A program made the translations under genes and the position numbers. A stretch of 64,000 nucleotides of DNA from Cephalotus follicularis (Eukaryota; Streptophyta; Magnoliopsida; Oxalidales; Cephalotaceae): assembly GCA_001972305.1 (NCBI GenBank), contig BDDD01000994.1:124001-188000 (forward strand), written 5' to 3'. The notes beneath the pieces are model-generated. The model was not told the origin of the DNA. It made no database searches and saw only the letters and a program-made list of their open reading frames with translations. Positions 23,104 through 34,922 of this stretch are shown here, piece after piece (within the stretch, counting starts at the first letter, position 1; every line of letters begins with the position of its first letter).

Positions 23104-25852
23104 CCCGAGCTATGGGAGCCCTTACCGGTCATAATATAGAAACTTAACATAACATAACATAATAAAAAGGCTCAGCTTTATTAAAAACGCGATGGTCTAA
23201 AACACAACTGATAACATACTGAAACTAATCAAAGTCTGGAAACTTATCCACATTCCAAAAGTCATAAACTGAAATTAATATATCGTTCATAAAAACAGGC
23301 CCTACTACGACTATATGATAGCACAAACATAGTGGGATCAACTCCTAGATGATCCTCAGACATAAGGTAGTCAGCCTTGTCACACATTGTCCCGTTGCTC
23401 CTGATAACCTGCCGCATGGAAACAAAAACGCGGTTGAGCAAACCTCAGTACAAATATAGAATGTAAAAATAGTAAACGACACTTTAAAGCAGTAAGAATT
23501 CAAAAGTACTTCAAAGCAGAATTCTTAGGCAATAAAATAGTTTAAATATTCGTGGTAAATGCCCACGGCAAAACATTTAAACCAATTTCATATCTTTGAA
23601 AACATAAGGCATACCTTTCCAAAACATAGGTTCCATAGCTGAGCATTATAACATATCACATATCAGAAACACATATAGCAAGGGATTTGAGACATCCATA
23701 TTGCCAAATAGAATTGAAGTGTATGGCACTACACAAACAATTCCCATATCATAACATATCACATAACATATAACTAGGATCAATTCATACGCCTCTATCA
23801 CAAATCTTATCCAAGGATATCACAGAGAGACATCATAAACTAATTACACCGTTACGGAAAGTGTCATCTCCCCGTGCCAGGCCTACGACATGCCTACGGT
23901 ACGCCCCATAGGTGGGTACAAAAATGCTTAGTATTTCACCATTTCAAAACATTGATTTTCATCACAATCAATTTAGAAACACATAAGAAACGGTTTTCCA
24001 AAACATATTCATAAATCGTTATCAAACGATATAGTTTCGCATACTTTCATAATTGGAAAGCGACTCTTTTATTTTTACAATAAAGAGGCAATTTCATAAC
24101 ACATCGTAAACATATCATAGCTGAATTAATAAAGCCAGAAAATATTCATTTCCATCAAACTGACTTTATTTCTAAACATATCCAAGTACGAAGCACAACG
24201 AAGCTCATAAAACAAAAGAAAACATATTCGTAAAACTGGGTTTATGTCAAAATAAATCAGTTGTTCATACACAAGTGTCAAAGAGTAGAATATCCGTACC
24301 TGATGCGATTACCAAATTAACTTACAAATAACTGATAATTCTAATAGCCCCACGTAGCACAATATTCTATACAACATAACAACATTCATATAAGGGTCTA
24401 AAAATCATTTTAGGCATGAATCAGAATCATAAAGATGTTTAAAACTAATCCGGACTCAACGAAAGAACTAACAGATCAGGAAATATGAAAACAGAAATTT
24501 ACAGGATAATCCAGCTGACTGACATAAGACTCCAGTCGACTGTCCAAAGGGTGGCAGTCGACTATGCAACAGGCCCAGCCGACTACACAACTAGAACAGC
24601 AGGCAGTCGACTGTGACAGGGGTCCAGTCGGCTGCACAACACAAAACAGTCGACTATATTCATAAGACAGTCGACTATACAAGCGAAACAGCCGACTGGT
24701 CATATAGACAGCCGACTATTCTGAGTGACAGAACAGCAAACCATGATAGTTTCATGCAATCTTGCTACCAAAACTCGGATGTATCAATACTAGAAGTCTA
24801 CCAACGCTTAAAATGACACTGTATGGCAATTAAAACGATAACATAACACTGAATTCAGGTAAGATATGTTGACAGTAATTAATTTAATGTGGGAGATGAA
24901 CTTAAACCATGCATACCTCTTTCTAATCGATTTTTTTTTTCTGTCAAGTTACCATTGTCATATCTTAAAACCAGATTACCCAATACATATGAGATGTCTA
25001 CAGGCTTCCTAACATACTCAGAATAATTGACAGAACATGTAAAGGCAGAAATCAAAACCAAAATTGAACTCTAGTAGCCTATACATGCCAAAAAAATGGA
25101 TTCATGACAAAACTAACAGAACAACCATAATAAACTGACCTGCAATGATGACACAAACTATAGGAGAACACAGAATTGTCAAAGCTTAAACACTGCTGTT
25201 GACAGAAATAAAAAAGGAGACAATATACGGGTTCGAGAATTGACAATGGTATACATATCCAAATTTAACAATTTCTAAATTGAACCTTGTATAGATAAAC
25301 CAGATTGATGAAGTAATAAGACACAAAGAACACAGCTAAATCACACTAGCAGGTTTGGCAGCCACCAACACACAAGAAGAGAATGGCAGAAACAATGGCA
25401 TCAGCCAACTTAAATAACAACAGAGGAAGCAAAACGAAAAGGATAGGGAAAAGGAAACAAAATCTAATCAGATAAGGAAAAAGTGGATATTTTTATGGAG
25501 ACAAGAAGGAAAGAGGAAGAGATGTGCGGGAGAGGGAGTTTGGAGGGAGAGGGATACGGGAGAGAGAGAGAGAGAGTTTGAGAAGGAGAAGGAAAAGAAA
25601 TAATAAGGAAAAGAAAATAAAGTAAAAGATTTTCTTTTAAAAAAGGTTTTAAAAGCATGATTAATAAAATAAATAATAAATTTGTAAATATATGATAACC
25701 TAAATCTTACCAAAACACATACACATATTACATATTCAAAATTAAGGCTGGTATCAGTCAGCCCAAAACATGAACCCAACATAAAGTAGACCAACAACTT
25801 ATCGAAATAGATACAAAGCCCAAAAATACGTACGGGCTACCAGGGTATTACA
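23104..25852 (-). repeat. E3 3' LTR, main part
   Basis: Continues the LTR begun at 19060-19073 after the D2 insertion. Ends GGTATTACA at 25852. Collinear with 34923-37688. It holds a CAGTCGACTG array and, on the minus strand, a donor-like GAG/GTATGC at 24916 and a purine-rich (plus strand) stretch at 25490-25590. Confidence 0.93.
24511..24719. repeat. CAGTCGACTG palindrome array (E3 3' LTR)
   Basis: Ten units in about 209 bases, one every 20-25 bases: CAGTCGACTG (perfect palindrome), CAGTCGACTA, CAGCCGACTA, CAGTCGGCTG, CAGCCGACTG, CAGCTGACTG. Five contain exact GTCGAC. The 5' LTR copy (36359-36549) has the same spacing but more CpG loss. Confidence 0.85.
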
Positions 25853-25864
25853 TCCACCCCCTCT
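25853..25864 (-). other. Polypurine tract of E3
   Basis: The minus strand reads AGAGGGGGTGGA directly before the 3' LTR start TGTAATACC. Confidence 0.88.
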
Positions 25865-25899
25865 AAAAAAAGATTTCATCCCGAAATCATAATCATACA

Positions 25900-27475
25900 C
25901 ATACCTTAAACAAACAGGCAAGGATATCACTCCCGAATATGCTCCTCCAACTCCCAAGTAGCTTCACGTTCGGGATGGTTCCTCCATAAAACTTTCACAA
26001 AAGGAACGGTCTTGCTACGCATAACCCGCTCCTGTCGATCCAGAATAGCCTCAGCCTCCTCATCATAAGATAGATCCTCTCAAATTCTTTCCAGAGGATA
26101 GTGGACCACGTGCAAGGGATGATACTGATAAACCCTTAACAAGGACACATGGAACACATTATGGATGTGTGCCAATTGCAGAGGCAAAGTTAACCAATAA
26201 GAAACTGCTCCAACCTTTTTCAGAAGTTCAAAGGGTCCTATGTACTGGGGACTCAACTTACCTTTCAAACCAAACTGTCAGACTCCTTTCCAAGGTGAAA
26301 CTTTTAAGAACACATGTTCACCTACTTTGAACTCCAAGTCCCTACGATGTCTATCTGCATAACTTTTCTGTCGAGATTGAGCTACCTTCAATCTCTCCCT
26401 TGCTATTGCCACTTTCTCCGTAGTGATCTGCACTAGCTCGGGTCCCTTGATAATTTGCTCTCCAACTGCATCCCAACATGTCAGAGCTCGACACTTCCTC
26501 CCATAAAGAGCTTCAAAAGGAGCCATACGGATGCTAGTGTGCCAACTGTTATTGTATGCAAACTCCACCAAGCTCAAATACTCATCCCAGTTCCCAGTCC
26601 ACTCCAACGTATAAGACCTCAACATATCCTCTAAGGTCTAGATGGTCCTCTCAGTCTGCCCATCTGTTTGTGGATGGAAAGCTGTACTGTAACTGATCCT
26701 AGTACCCCAAGCTTTCTGGAACCCTTTCCAAAACCACGAAGTGAAACGAGGATCCCTATCCGAAACGATAGATACATGAGTCCCATGAAGTCTCACAATC
26801 TCCTGCTGGAAAACCTCCACCAAGCGGTCCACAGAGAAATCCTCTCAGATTGCCAAGAAGTGAGCTGATTTGGTCAACTGATCTACTACAACCCAAGTAG
26901 CATCATTCCTCTTGAAAGTTCTCGGAAAACCCGTAACAAAATCCATCGCAATACTCTCCCATTTCCATACTCGAATCTCCAAGGGCTGTAACAAGCCACT
27001 AGCACGCTGGTGTTCGATCTTGACCTGCTGACAGACCAAACCCTTCCCAACAAACTCTGCTACATCCCTTTTCATTTCGTTCCACCAGAAATTTCTCTTT
27101 AGGTATCTATACATTTTTGTAGAACTCGGATGTATAGAAAATGGAGAACCGTGTGCCTCAGATAGAACAGCCTCTCTCACAGTAGAATCAGTCGGAACAC
27201 ACAACTGACTACCCAGCCATATCACGCCATGCTCATGTACACGAAACTCAGACTGTTTACCCTTTTCAACATTCTGAACTAAGGCTCAAAGCTCACCGTC
27301 ATCACTCTGAGCTGCCTTAATTCAAGATATAAGAGTAGGCTCCATACTCATACTAGCCATGTACCCATCCGAACTCCGAACGAACAGATTCAAATCCAAC
27401 CATTCCATGTCAGCTATCAAATGCGACTGAGTAACCAAAGCCGCCACACTCCCAGAACTCTTCCTACTAAGAGCA
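25900..27475 (-). pseudogene. E3 integrase with chromodomain
   Basis: Minus strand. The zinc domain has EAHGSPFSIHPSSTKMYRYL then GKGLVCQQ, so the first cysteine of the CxxC pair has become glycine. The catalytic core keeps D-D-E: AMDFVTGFP, VSDRDPRFTSW and QTDGQTERTI. GPFELLKKVGAVSYWL follows, then a chromodomain (AILDRQERVMRSKTVPFVKV ... REATWELEE) at about 26050-25930. Stops interrupt it near 26845, 26641, 26277 and 26079, plus one near 27320. Apart from these and the zinc-site loss it is collinear with E1 integrase, so the two are of the same broad clade but different families. Confidence 0.9.
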
Positions 27476-28499
27476 TCAGCTACCACATTTCTTTACCATG
27501 GTGGTACTGAATATTCAGATCGTAATCCTTCAAAAGCTCCAACAACCGCCTCTGATGCATGTTCAACTCTTTCTGCGTGAAAATGTACTTAAGACTCTTA
27601 TGATCGGTGAAAACGTCACAAGTTTCTCCGTACAAATAGTGCCTCCAGATTTTCAATGCAAACACAACTGCCACCAACTGGAGATCATGTGTAGGGTAAT
27701 TCACTTCATAAGGCTTTAACTGTCTCGAAGCATATGCTATCACATGACCATGCTGCATCAGAACACAACCCAATCTCTTTTTAGAAGCATCACTATAAAT
27801 CTGGTATCCACCTGACCCTGACGACAAACGAAGAATCGGTGTAGATACAAGACCATTCTTCAACTTCTCAAAGCTTTCCTCCCTTTCATCATTCCATACA
27901 AAATTAGCTCCCTTCCTCATAAGCTGAGTAAGTGGCGAGGCTATAGAGGAAAAACCTTCCCCAAACCGCCTATAGTAACAAGCCAATCCCAAAAAGGTCC
28001 TTACCTCAGTCACTGTAGTTGGTCTCGGCCATTTGGTAATAGCCTCAACCATAGCAGGATCTACACTAATACCTTCAGCTGTAACCACATGATCCCAAAA
28101 CGTCACCTGTTCCAACCAGAACTCACATTTCAAAAACTTTGTTTATAGCCAATTCTTCCTCAGAATTCCCAGCACTATACGAAGTTGATCTTCATGTTCC
28201 TCCCTTGACTTCGAGTACACAAGAATATCATCGATGAACACAATCATAAACCGATCGAAAAACTCATGAAATACCCGATTCATCAAATCCATGAAGACTG
28301 TCGGTGCATTCGTAAGTCCGAACGGCATCCCCAGAAACTCATAATGCCCATACCGTGTACGAAAAGCAGTCTTAGGCACATCTTCATCTTTTACCCATAA
28401 CTAATGATATCCCGACCTCAAATTAATCTTAGAAAAATATCATGCACCTTGGAGTTGATCAAATAGGTCATCAATCCTAGGCAAAGAGTATTTATTACG
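27476..28499 (-). pseudogene. E3 RT (second part) and RNase H
   Basis: Resumes after insertion of LTR A with [18 protein letters not shown] palm motifs: [18 protein letters not shown] and the catalytic box [10 protein letters not shown] (F in place of Y in YIDD, common in this clade). RNase H follows with [23 protein letters not shown] and [13 protein letters not shown]; the usual catalytic glutamate after THDL (ELAA) is Q here. Stops lie near 28440, 28405 and 28142, and the frame shifts at 27480 after HHGKE. Confidence 0.9.
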
Positions 28500-28739
28500 A
28501 ATAGTGTAACGACCCGAATTTCTATTAAAGATATTAATTATGGAAAGATGATTGCTATTGTGTAATTGGCAAATATTTCAAGGGACCCGTAGTATAACCC
28601 TACGCTCAGGGGGTTCGGGGGTTACGCTCCCCGGTGAGCAGACGGGGGGTCCCGCTGCCGGGACAGCGGGCAGAGGCTCGGGGACAGCACCCCCGGAAGA
28701 AAATTGAAATTGGTTATTGCTTTGGAGTGGAATTCTGGC

Positions 28740-28967
28740 TTAAGCGCCGACGGTTCCAAGTAAAGAGTCGACGCTTTGGAGGCAACCAACGACGCTCCAA
28801 ATGTAAGCTTCGACGCTTTGAGATCAAGTATTGAGGTTGACCTGGATGAGACTTAAAGCGGCGACGCTTTGTAGGAAAGTGTCAGGGCTTTAGTCGGGAT
28901 AGAAGTTGAAGAACTAAGGATAAGCCCGTGACCGGCGGCGCTTAAGGATAAAGGGTCCACGCTTTGC
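28740..28967. repeat. GTCGACGCTTT palindrome array (LTR A)
   Basis: About nine copies of the GTCGACGCTTT theme: GCCGACGG, GTCGACGCTTTG, TTCGACGCTTTG, GGCGACGCTTTG, GGCGGCGCTTAA, GTCCACGCTTTG. They lie upstream of the TATA box of this LTR, whereas in E2 and E3 the array is downstream of the donor-like site. Confidence 0.75.
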
Positions 28968-29194
28968 CCTGTGTCAGGTGCAGAATTTTAACTTTTTGTT
29001 CCTTTTTGGAGGATTTAAATGGATTGTGGGACACGTGTCAAGCAAGAGAATGAAGACTTATGTTTTCTGCTAGAAAGGGGCAGGTGGCATCATTGGATTG
29101 GATAGAATTCCATCACATGGGCAACTAGGAGGCAAACTCATATGGGTGAGGTCATGGATGACACCATGCAAGCTTGGCCTTCAAGTTTGCCTCT

Positions 29195-29204
29195 CCTATA
29201 TATG
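29195..29204 (+). promoter_or_regulatory. TATA box of LTR A
   Basis: CCTATATATG, about 100 bases upstream of a donor-like GAGGTAAGG at 29294-29302 across a purine-rich leader. The position corresponds to the TATA boxes in S2 and G. Confidence 0.55.
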
Positions 29205-29820
29205 TATGTGTAATTTCTACTGAGAAATGGTTAGTTTTCTACTGAGATTATAGAGGAGGATGCTTGGGAGAGAAGAAGAGGAGGAGATCAAAGTGAGGTA
29301 AGGAAATTCTATACCCCTTTATTTCAAAGCTTCCTCTGTTTTACTTCCAAATTATGCAGCAGATTGTTTTATTCATATCTTGCTCATTTATTGATATAAT
29401 TTTGAATGGTTTAATGTTTTGAAAACCTTAAGATGTATACTTTAACTTTTGTGTTTTATACATCTCGAAATTCTGCCTAATTATTGATGAAAAGCCCCGT
29501 TTTCTTCTACTGGTCAGGTCCTGTTTTCAAAAGGAAACTGCAACTTTAAAAATTCATTGCAGCTTCGTTTCTCAATGGAATTTTATGATTTTTATCTCTA
29601 TGGATTCGCTGAGATGTCTACTTTAACTTTTATGTATGAAGGTTTCTATGAAAGTGTTTATTTTTATATGAAATTCAATATTTAGAAATGTTATGCAAAA
29701 CTGTTTTATAAATGTTTTGAGTTAAATTACTCAAAGTGATGAGAAATGTTTTATGATTGTGAAATAAAATGAAATGAATGTTTCTACATGAGAAACCAGT
29801 TTTATAAATGTTTTACGATG

Positions 29821-30125
29821 ATGTTTTATGAATGCTTTGAGCTGATCACTCAAATTAAGAAAGATTTTATGAATGTATTTGAGTCAACTACTCAAATGAA
29901 GAGAAATGTTTTATGAATGCATTTGAGTTAACCACTCAAATGAAGAGAAATGTTTTATGAATGCATTTGACTTAAGAACTCAAATGAAGAGAAATGTTTT
30001 ATGAATGAATTTCAGTTAAGTACTCTAATGAAGAGAAATGTTTTATGAATGCATTTGAGTTAATTACTCAAATGAAGAGAAATGTGTTATGAATACTTTG
30101 AGCTGGTCACTCAAAGTATTAAGAA
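29821..30125. repeat. 44-bp hairpin minisatellite in LTR A
   Basis: Seven tandem units of about 44 bases (GTTTTATGAATGCATTTGAG, a 5-8 base loop, then CTCAAATGAAGAGAAAT), with degenerate units upstream to about 29700. In most units TTTGAG pairs with CTCAAA. The outer pair is A-T in units 2, 3 and 6 and C-G in unit 7, a compensatory change; unit 5 has lost the stem. S2, the same LTR family, has only one unit near 44478-44498. Confidence 0.9.
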
Positions 30126-30160
30126 ACGTTTTATGAAATGAATTTATGACATGAACAACT

Positions 30161-30331
30161 ACTGGATTGTGATCCAGTGAGGATTAATCTAGTAAAAGAT
30201 TAATGAATGAACCACCCTTGGATTGCGATCCAAGGGGAATGGAGCGAGATGCTCAATGTTAATGGAGCCGAGCGTGCTCACGGACATGCATGTGATGTAA
30301 GGATAGTAATCGGGGAGTGCACAATACCCCG
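30161..30331 (+). other. Run of successive hairpins in LTR A
   Basis: Consecutive stems: ACTGGAT/ATCCAGT with loop TGTG (30161-30178); ATTAATCT/AGATTAAT (30183-30204); CCCTTGGAT/ATCCAAGGG with loop TGCG (30215-30236); GAGC/GCTC twice (30242-30279); CGGGG/CCCCG (30311-30331). S2 keeps several in the same order with compensatory or wobble changes (44320-44432). Confidence 0.75.
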
Positions 30332-32535
30332 GTGAAGCTGTGTGAAAGGGTTCATTAGAGGTTCGCGACCATTAAGTTTTATGAAATGTTCTGTTTCATG
30401 AGATATGAACAGAAAAAGGGTTTTAAAGATGTTTTAGTTATGAATGTGAAGAAAATGATTTTACTGATGTTTTCAAGTATGGTTATGATACAAGCCAAAA
30501 GAAGGTATGATTGGAAAACGTTTTTGACTGTTTTCAAGTATGTCGGTGTTATACACCAGAAAATGTATTATTTTAGAAATGTTCTGGTTTTATAAAACTA
30601 GAAGATGATTTTCAAAGATATTATGAAATGTATGATGTTGAAATGTTTTGATATAAATTATCAAAAATAACGGATTTCGTTAACATTTTATGACTATGAT
30701 TCTTACTGGGCTCTTTAAAGCTCACTCCTTTCAATGTCTTGTTTTCAAGCAAATCTTCCAGAAAATGTTGAACGTGAAGTTACGAGCTTTAGAGGGAGTT
30801 CGTAAAGGAAGTATCGGAAAGGAAGTATGATATTCTATGAAGTTATGTTTTAATGTTATGTGTTAATGTTTTCCGCCTTGTAACATTTTGTGATAAATGA
30901 TGTATAGATGTTAAAATAAGGAATTGAACGCTATAGGCTATGATGTTTTTATGTAAGATGATGATATCAAAAGTTATTGAACAGACTTGAGAGTATGAGA
31001 AGTTAATGGTAAAGGAAAGTATATGATTGTTTTATGATGTAATAAGTTTATGTTTTTCCGTTGTGTAAGGTAACATGTTAAGTGATGTACAAATGTAAAG
31101 GTATTAGAAACGATCATGATAATGAGAATATGATATTTTGAAATTGGTGTTCAAAGATGTAAGCATATGTGATTCTGTGAAGTGATAAGCAAATTGAATA
31201 TGATATGAAATGGATCGTTAAATGGTTAAATGATTTGACGGTCAAAGGTCACACCAATGTAACGCACTGATCTTCGTAGCTCGCTTTGAGCATAAAGTGG
31301 ACTCGGGTCGGGGGCTGTCACGCCCCCGTTTCCAACATTAAGACAACATTAAAGCGGTAAGGCAATCAACACAATATAAATCAGCTCATGCGATAAAATG
31401 TATAAACAAAATCTTTAGTAGCGGAAGCAATAACAGAAATAAGCTGAATTTAAATATGCACCACGCATCCCATACTACGTGATACCCAACAAGTTTATAT
31501 ATAAACCCACATCATTGTCGATCGCTCGAAACGGAGCGTGATAAAACAGTACGAGATAAAATAAATCAACGTTACAATAATCCGGTTACATAGTCATTGT
31601 TCATTCAGTACATAAAACAAGAGAAATAGCTTAGTCTTCTCCTTAAGTCTCCTTGTGTGCTCCATATCAAAACCCACTCCATCAATCTGTTAGAGTAGGG
31701 GGTTAGCCTTTGTCCTCACTCGGCTAAGGAGAAAGTTTATGTATACAGTTCAAGGTCAAGGTAATGCGTATCATGAATGAATGCATAGTGATGCAGTATG
31801 ACATGTAATTTTCACAATAATTATATCTCCGTATGTACATATAAAAATATGTGCATGTTCACAGTACAAGTATAACCTCATAAGTTATATCAACACAAGC
31901 AGTAAATATGTCCCAAAAGGAACCAGACAAACCAGTCGTCATAACCGTCGCCACCTCCTGGCCCCAACGTCATGCACTCTTACCCCATCCCCGTTTGCAA
32001 ACAGCTTGGAGCAAGTCCTCCGTATGTTGTTTAGCGCGGCGGCTAAACCAACAGCAGGTTACTAGCATAGTGGCTAAGTAATCAACAGGTTATTAGCACA
32101 ACGACTAATAATCAATAGGCACAAGCATTGTACAGTACAAGTCAAGCAATAAATTGTAATTACTTGATCAAATATATATCTGTTTAAAATATATTACTCC
32201 GTTCACAAGTCGTGATAAGTCATAAACTTAAAACAATACATTTGATTGTGTAACCAATCCTTTAAAACATTTCTCCGTGTTTGGAAATACTTCCCCAATC
32301 ATTTCAAAAATATATAAAATCATACGTTGACAAATATACATTTTCGTACTATAATGATTTTAGTAATCATGCAAGTTTTCCAAGATGGTTAATACATTTT
32401 AGAAATCAACCATAATGCGATTCACAGTACAGTAGCAGTTCAAATGCAGGGCAAACATATGCTCAGAATGCACCTAGGGTTGTTGGTAATTAACCTAGGC
32501 CTATCACTTCCTATAAGGGTTCAATTTTTGTAGTA

Positions 32536-32753
32536 ACAGTCGACTGGTTTTCCATAACAGCCGGCTGGATCCTTGAGTCAGTCGACTGTTCCTTCTCAAC
32601 AGTCGGCTGGTTCATCATGAGCATTCGGCAGTCGACTGCCTTCCTTCGACAGTCGACTGTTCTGGGTAAAAATGCATGCGCAGTCGACTGTTCTTACATG
32701 ACAGTCGACTGGATGTTCAAGTAGTCGACTGTTTTACTTAAACAGTCGGCTGT
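32536..32753. repeat. CAGTCGACTG palindrome array 1 (LTR B)
   Basis: Ten units in 218 bases, about 22 bases apart. Seven contain exact GTCGAC. Variants are CAGTCGGCTG and CAGCCGGCTG; the latter is again a perfect palindrome, so both halves changed together. Confidence 0.9.
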
Positions 32754-33584
32754 CCTGGGCTGGACAGTGCCAGCAATTCACTGCTAATCCATTCTAACCA
32801 TTGGGACGTATCCCCACGTATTCAAACCCCAGAATATCATCAGTAATCATACATTGGTCTAAAACACAACTCAATTCATGCATTATTCTCCGTTTTCATC
32901 ATAATTCAAATGACATCCAAACATGGCATTGCATGAAAACCAACCAAAAGTCCATCCAAAACTCAGTGTGCATGTTAGGTTATTTATTAACATTAACCAC
33001 AACATTAACACAGAAATCCATAGCCAAACAACTACACCATTCATTTATAACATCATTACACTTAAACTCAAATTGCATGCATAGAATTCTCTACTATTTC
33101 CCCTACCTTTGATTTCAAGTTAGAAATCGAAAGTCCACCTCTTTGTGTCTCCTTTCCAGTGTCTTCGAGCCTCCCAGTAGCTCCAAGGACAGTCCAGTAG
33201 GTTCCAACCGAGCTCCAAGCTTGACAATGAGGAATCCTCTCAATTCTCACTATTTTCTCTCTCAAATTCTCACTGTTTCTCTCTCAAATTCCCTGGTTCC
33301 TTGGTCTTTCAGTGTCTGGACGAGAGAAGTGAGGGGAGACATTTTATGCAGAGACTTTTTGTCTTCCTTCCCCCTAGCTCCCTCACATGGCACTAAATGC
33401 CATCCTCCCTTCTAAAACTTGCATGCACACACACATGTCATTCCACCCCTTCCCCTCGGTTTCTGCAGGTTCTAGTAGTTATGTGCATGGCATACACGTT
33501 TCATCCATCATCAGATGGTGCCTGCAAGATGCCTTCTCAGTGGCTGCATGTGATCTCGTCACATGTAAATAAAACAGAGCACGA

Positions 33585-33739
33585 TCCAGTCGGCTGCCTT
33601 TCCCTAGCAGTCGGCTGTTCACCTGTCAGTCTGTTGCCAAGTGTCACGACAATTGGCCAGTCGACTGGTTCATCCCACCAGTCGACTGCTTCCACACGCA
33701 GCCATCCAGTCGGCTGGTCTTCTGTGCCAGTCGACTGCC
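33585..33739. repeat. CAGTCGACTG palindrome array 2 (LTR B)
   Basis: Six units (three CAGTCGACTG, three CAGTCGGCTG), most preceded by C or G and followed by pyrimidine-rich spacers. On the minus strand it lies upstream of the donor-like site, while array 1 lies downstream. Confidence 0.88.
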
Positions 33740-33914
33740 TCCAGTAATCTTACCAAGTAATTACGTTCTAAGTACATAATTGACTTAATATCGACATCGA
33801 CATCATCAATTTCAGAGAAAACCATCATTTTATTAATCCCACAAATAAAGTACATTTACATCGCGAAACTACAATACGTGAAAATTTCAGGCGTTACAGG
33901 GGCGCTGCAAACAG

Positions 33915-34750
33915 TGATCTGATTTAATTCCATGTAGTCTATGCACAACCTCATAGATCTGTCTTTCTTCTTCACAAACAAAACCGGAGCTCCCCACGGC
34001 GAAACACTCAGCCGGATAAAACCCCGATCTAACAACTCTTGCAACTGCTCCTTCACCTCTTGCAACTTGAGTGGTGCCATCCTATACGGTGGTTTAGATA
34101 TAGGTGCCGCTCCAAGAATGAGCTCAATGGTAAACTCCACTTTCCGTTGCGGTGGCAAACCCGGTAACTCCTCCGGAAACACATATGAAAACTCTCTAAC
34201 CATAGGGTAATCCTTGAGGTGAGGTTCATCCTTAAAGATATGTTTCACAACAGCTAAGAATCCCTCAGCGCCTTTAGCTACTAACTTCTGAGCTCTCATA
34301 ACAGATATAATCCTAACATCTTTCATAGGCCGTGACCCCTGATTGATAAAATTAGGTTAATCCACATCTCCAAACAAAATCCTCTGAGCGTGACAATCAA
34401 TCGTAGCCCGATGGCGATCCAACCAGTCCATACCCAGAATCATATCAAAATCATGCATATCAATAGGAAGAAGATCCGCATCATGAATCTAATCATTGAA
34501 ATCTATAGGGCAAGCACAAAAACACTCATATATCACAATAGATGTCCCCATAGGGGTAGAAAGAACCAACCTGAACATCTGCTGGAGCATTCTCCTCAAC
34601 AACTTGTTCCCGAATCTGTTGATGCATAACACGATTTAACTCCTGAGCAACTGCCTGACGTACCAATTCCTCCATAGAAGGCTGATTTCTGACTTCATCC
34701 CGAGCACCAGCTGGTGCAGTTCTCTAAGGAGTGTTTCTTGTACGTACCAT
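33915..34750 (-). pseudogene. E3 fused gag N-terminus, protease C-terminus and RT start
   Basis: Minus strand, starting at the ATG at 34750 (MVRTRNTP, then a stop, then a gag N-terminus with MEELVRQAVAQELN). At about 34565 gag jumps directly into protease (TPMGTSIVIYECFCACPIDF), so capsid, zinc knuckle and the protease active site are missing. The protease end reads DMILGMDWLDRHRATIDC. RT then starts: [75 protein letters not shown]. It is cut there by LTR A and continues at 28499. Stops near 34495 and 34347. Confidence 0.9.
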
Positions 34751-34905
34751 GTACGAAAAGAAACCGAATCACGAAACGTCAAACCGAAACACAATAATCA
34801 AAACAGAAAACATATCAAAATGACCATAGCGTAATAGCCCTAACCCAAGTCTACCCAATCTCACAGGGCAAACCTAGTTAGGTCTTCTAAGGAACAAAAC
34901 CTATA

Positions 34906-34917
34906 GCTCTGATACCA
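34906..34917 (-). other. Primer-binding site of E3
   Basis: The minus strand reads TGGTATCAGAGC, a perfect match to the plant initiator-Met-tRNA site, five bases inside the 5' LTR. Confidence 0.95.
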
Positions 34918-34922
34918 TAATC

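Larger units (their letters stand above)
31316..33898 (-). mobile_element. B: solo LTR (2583 bp) in the end of LTR A
   Basis: Starts TGTCACGCCC and ends AGGCGTTACA, with exact TSD GGGGC (31311-31315 and 33899-33903). It is the innermost layer of the nest. Orientation is minus. Contains two dense CAGTCGACTG arrays. On the minus strand an AAAGGTAGGGG donor-like site lies near 33107. ORFs of 60-116 codons in 32801-33855 have no recognisable domains and I do not call them genes. Confidence 0.9.
28505..33909 (+). mobile_element. A: solo LTR inserted in E3 RT (contains B)
   Basis: A starts TGTAACGACC at 28505 and ends GGGGCGCTGCA at 33909, with B nested six bases before its end. TSD AATAG (28500-28504) and AACAG (33910-33914), one C/T apart. 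Removing A and one TSD restores E3 RT as QITV-RNKY. A itself is about 2817 bp. It is the same family as S2 and G but opposite in orientation and about 900 bases longer, partly through a 44-bp tandem repeat. Contains a GTCGACGC array, a TATA box, a donor-like GAG/GTAAGG near 29297 and a run of hairpins. Confidence 0.92.

Noticed and set aside
24511..32753. CRISPR-like appearance of short repeats with unlike spacers
   Set aside because: Units are only about 10 bases, degenerate and palindromic, spacing varies, there are no cas genes, and the DNA is clearly plant nuclear.
33397..33747. 116-codon ORF in LTR B
   Set aside because: It crosses the palindrome array and has no recognisable domain; it is inside a solo LTR.
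28505..33898. A and B as the two LTRs of one element
   Set aside because: They are opposite in orientation, unlike in sequence, have no internal region, and each has its own TSD (AATAG/AACAG and GGGGC).
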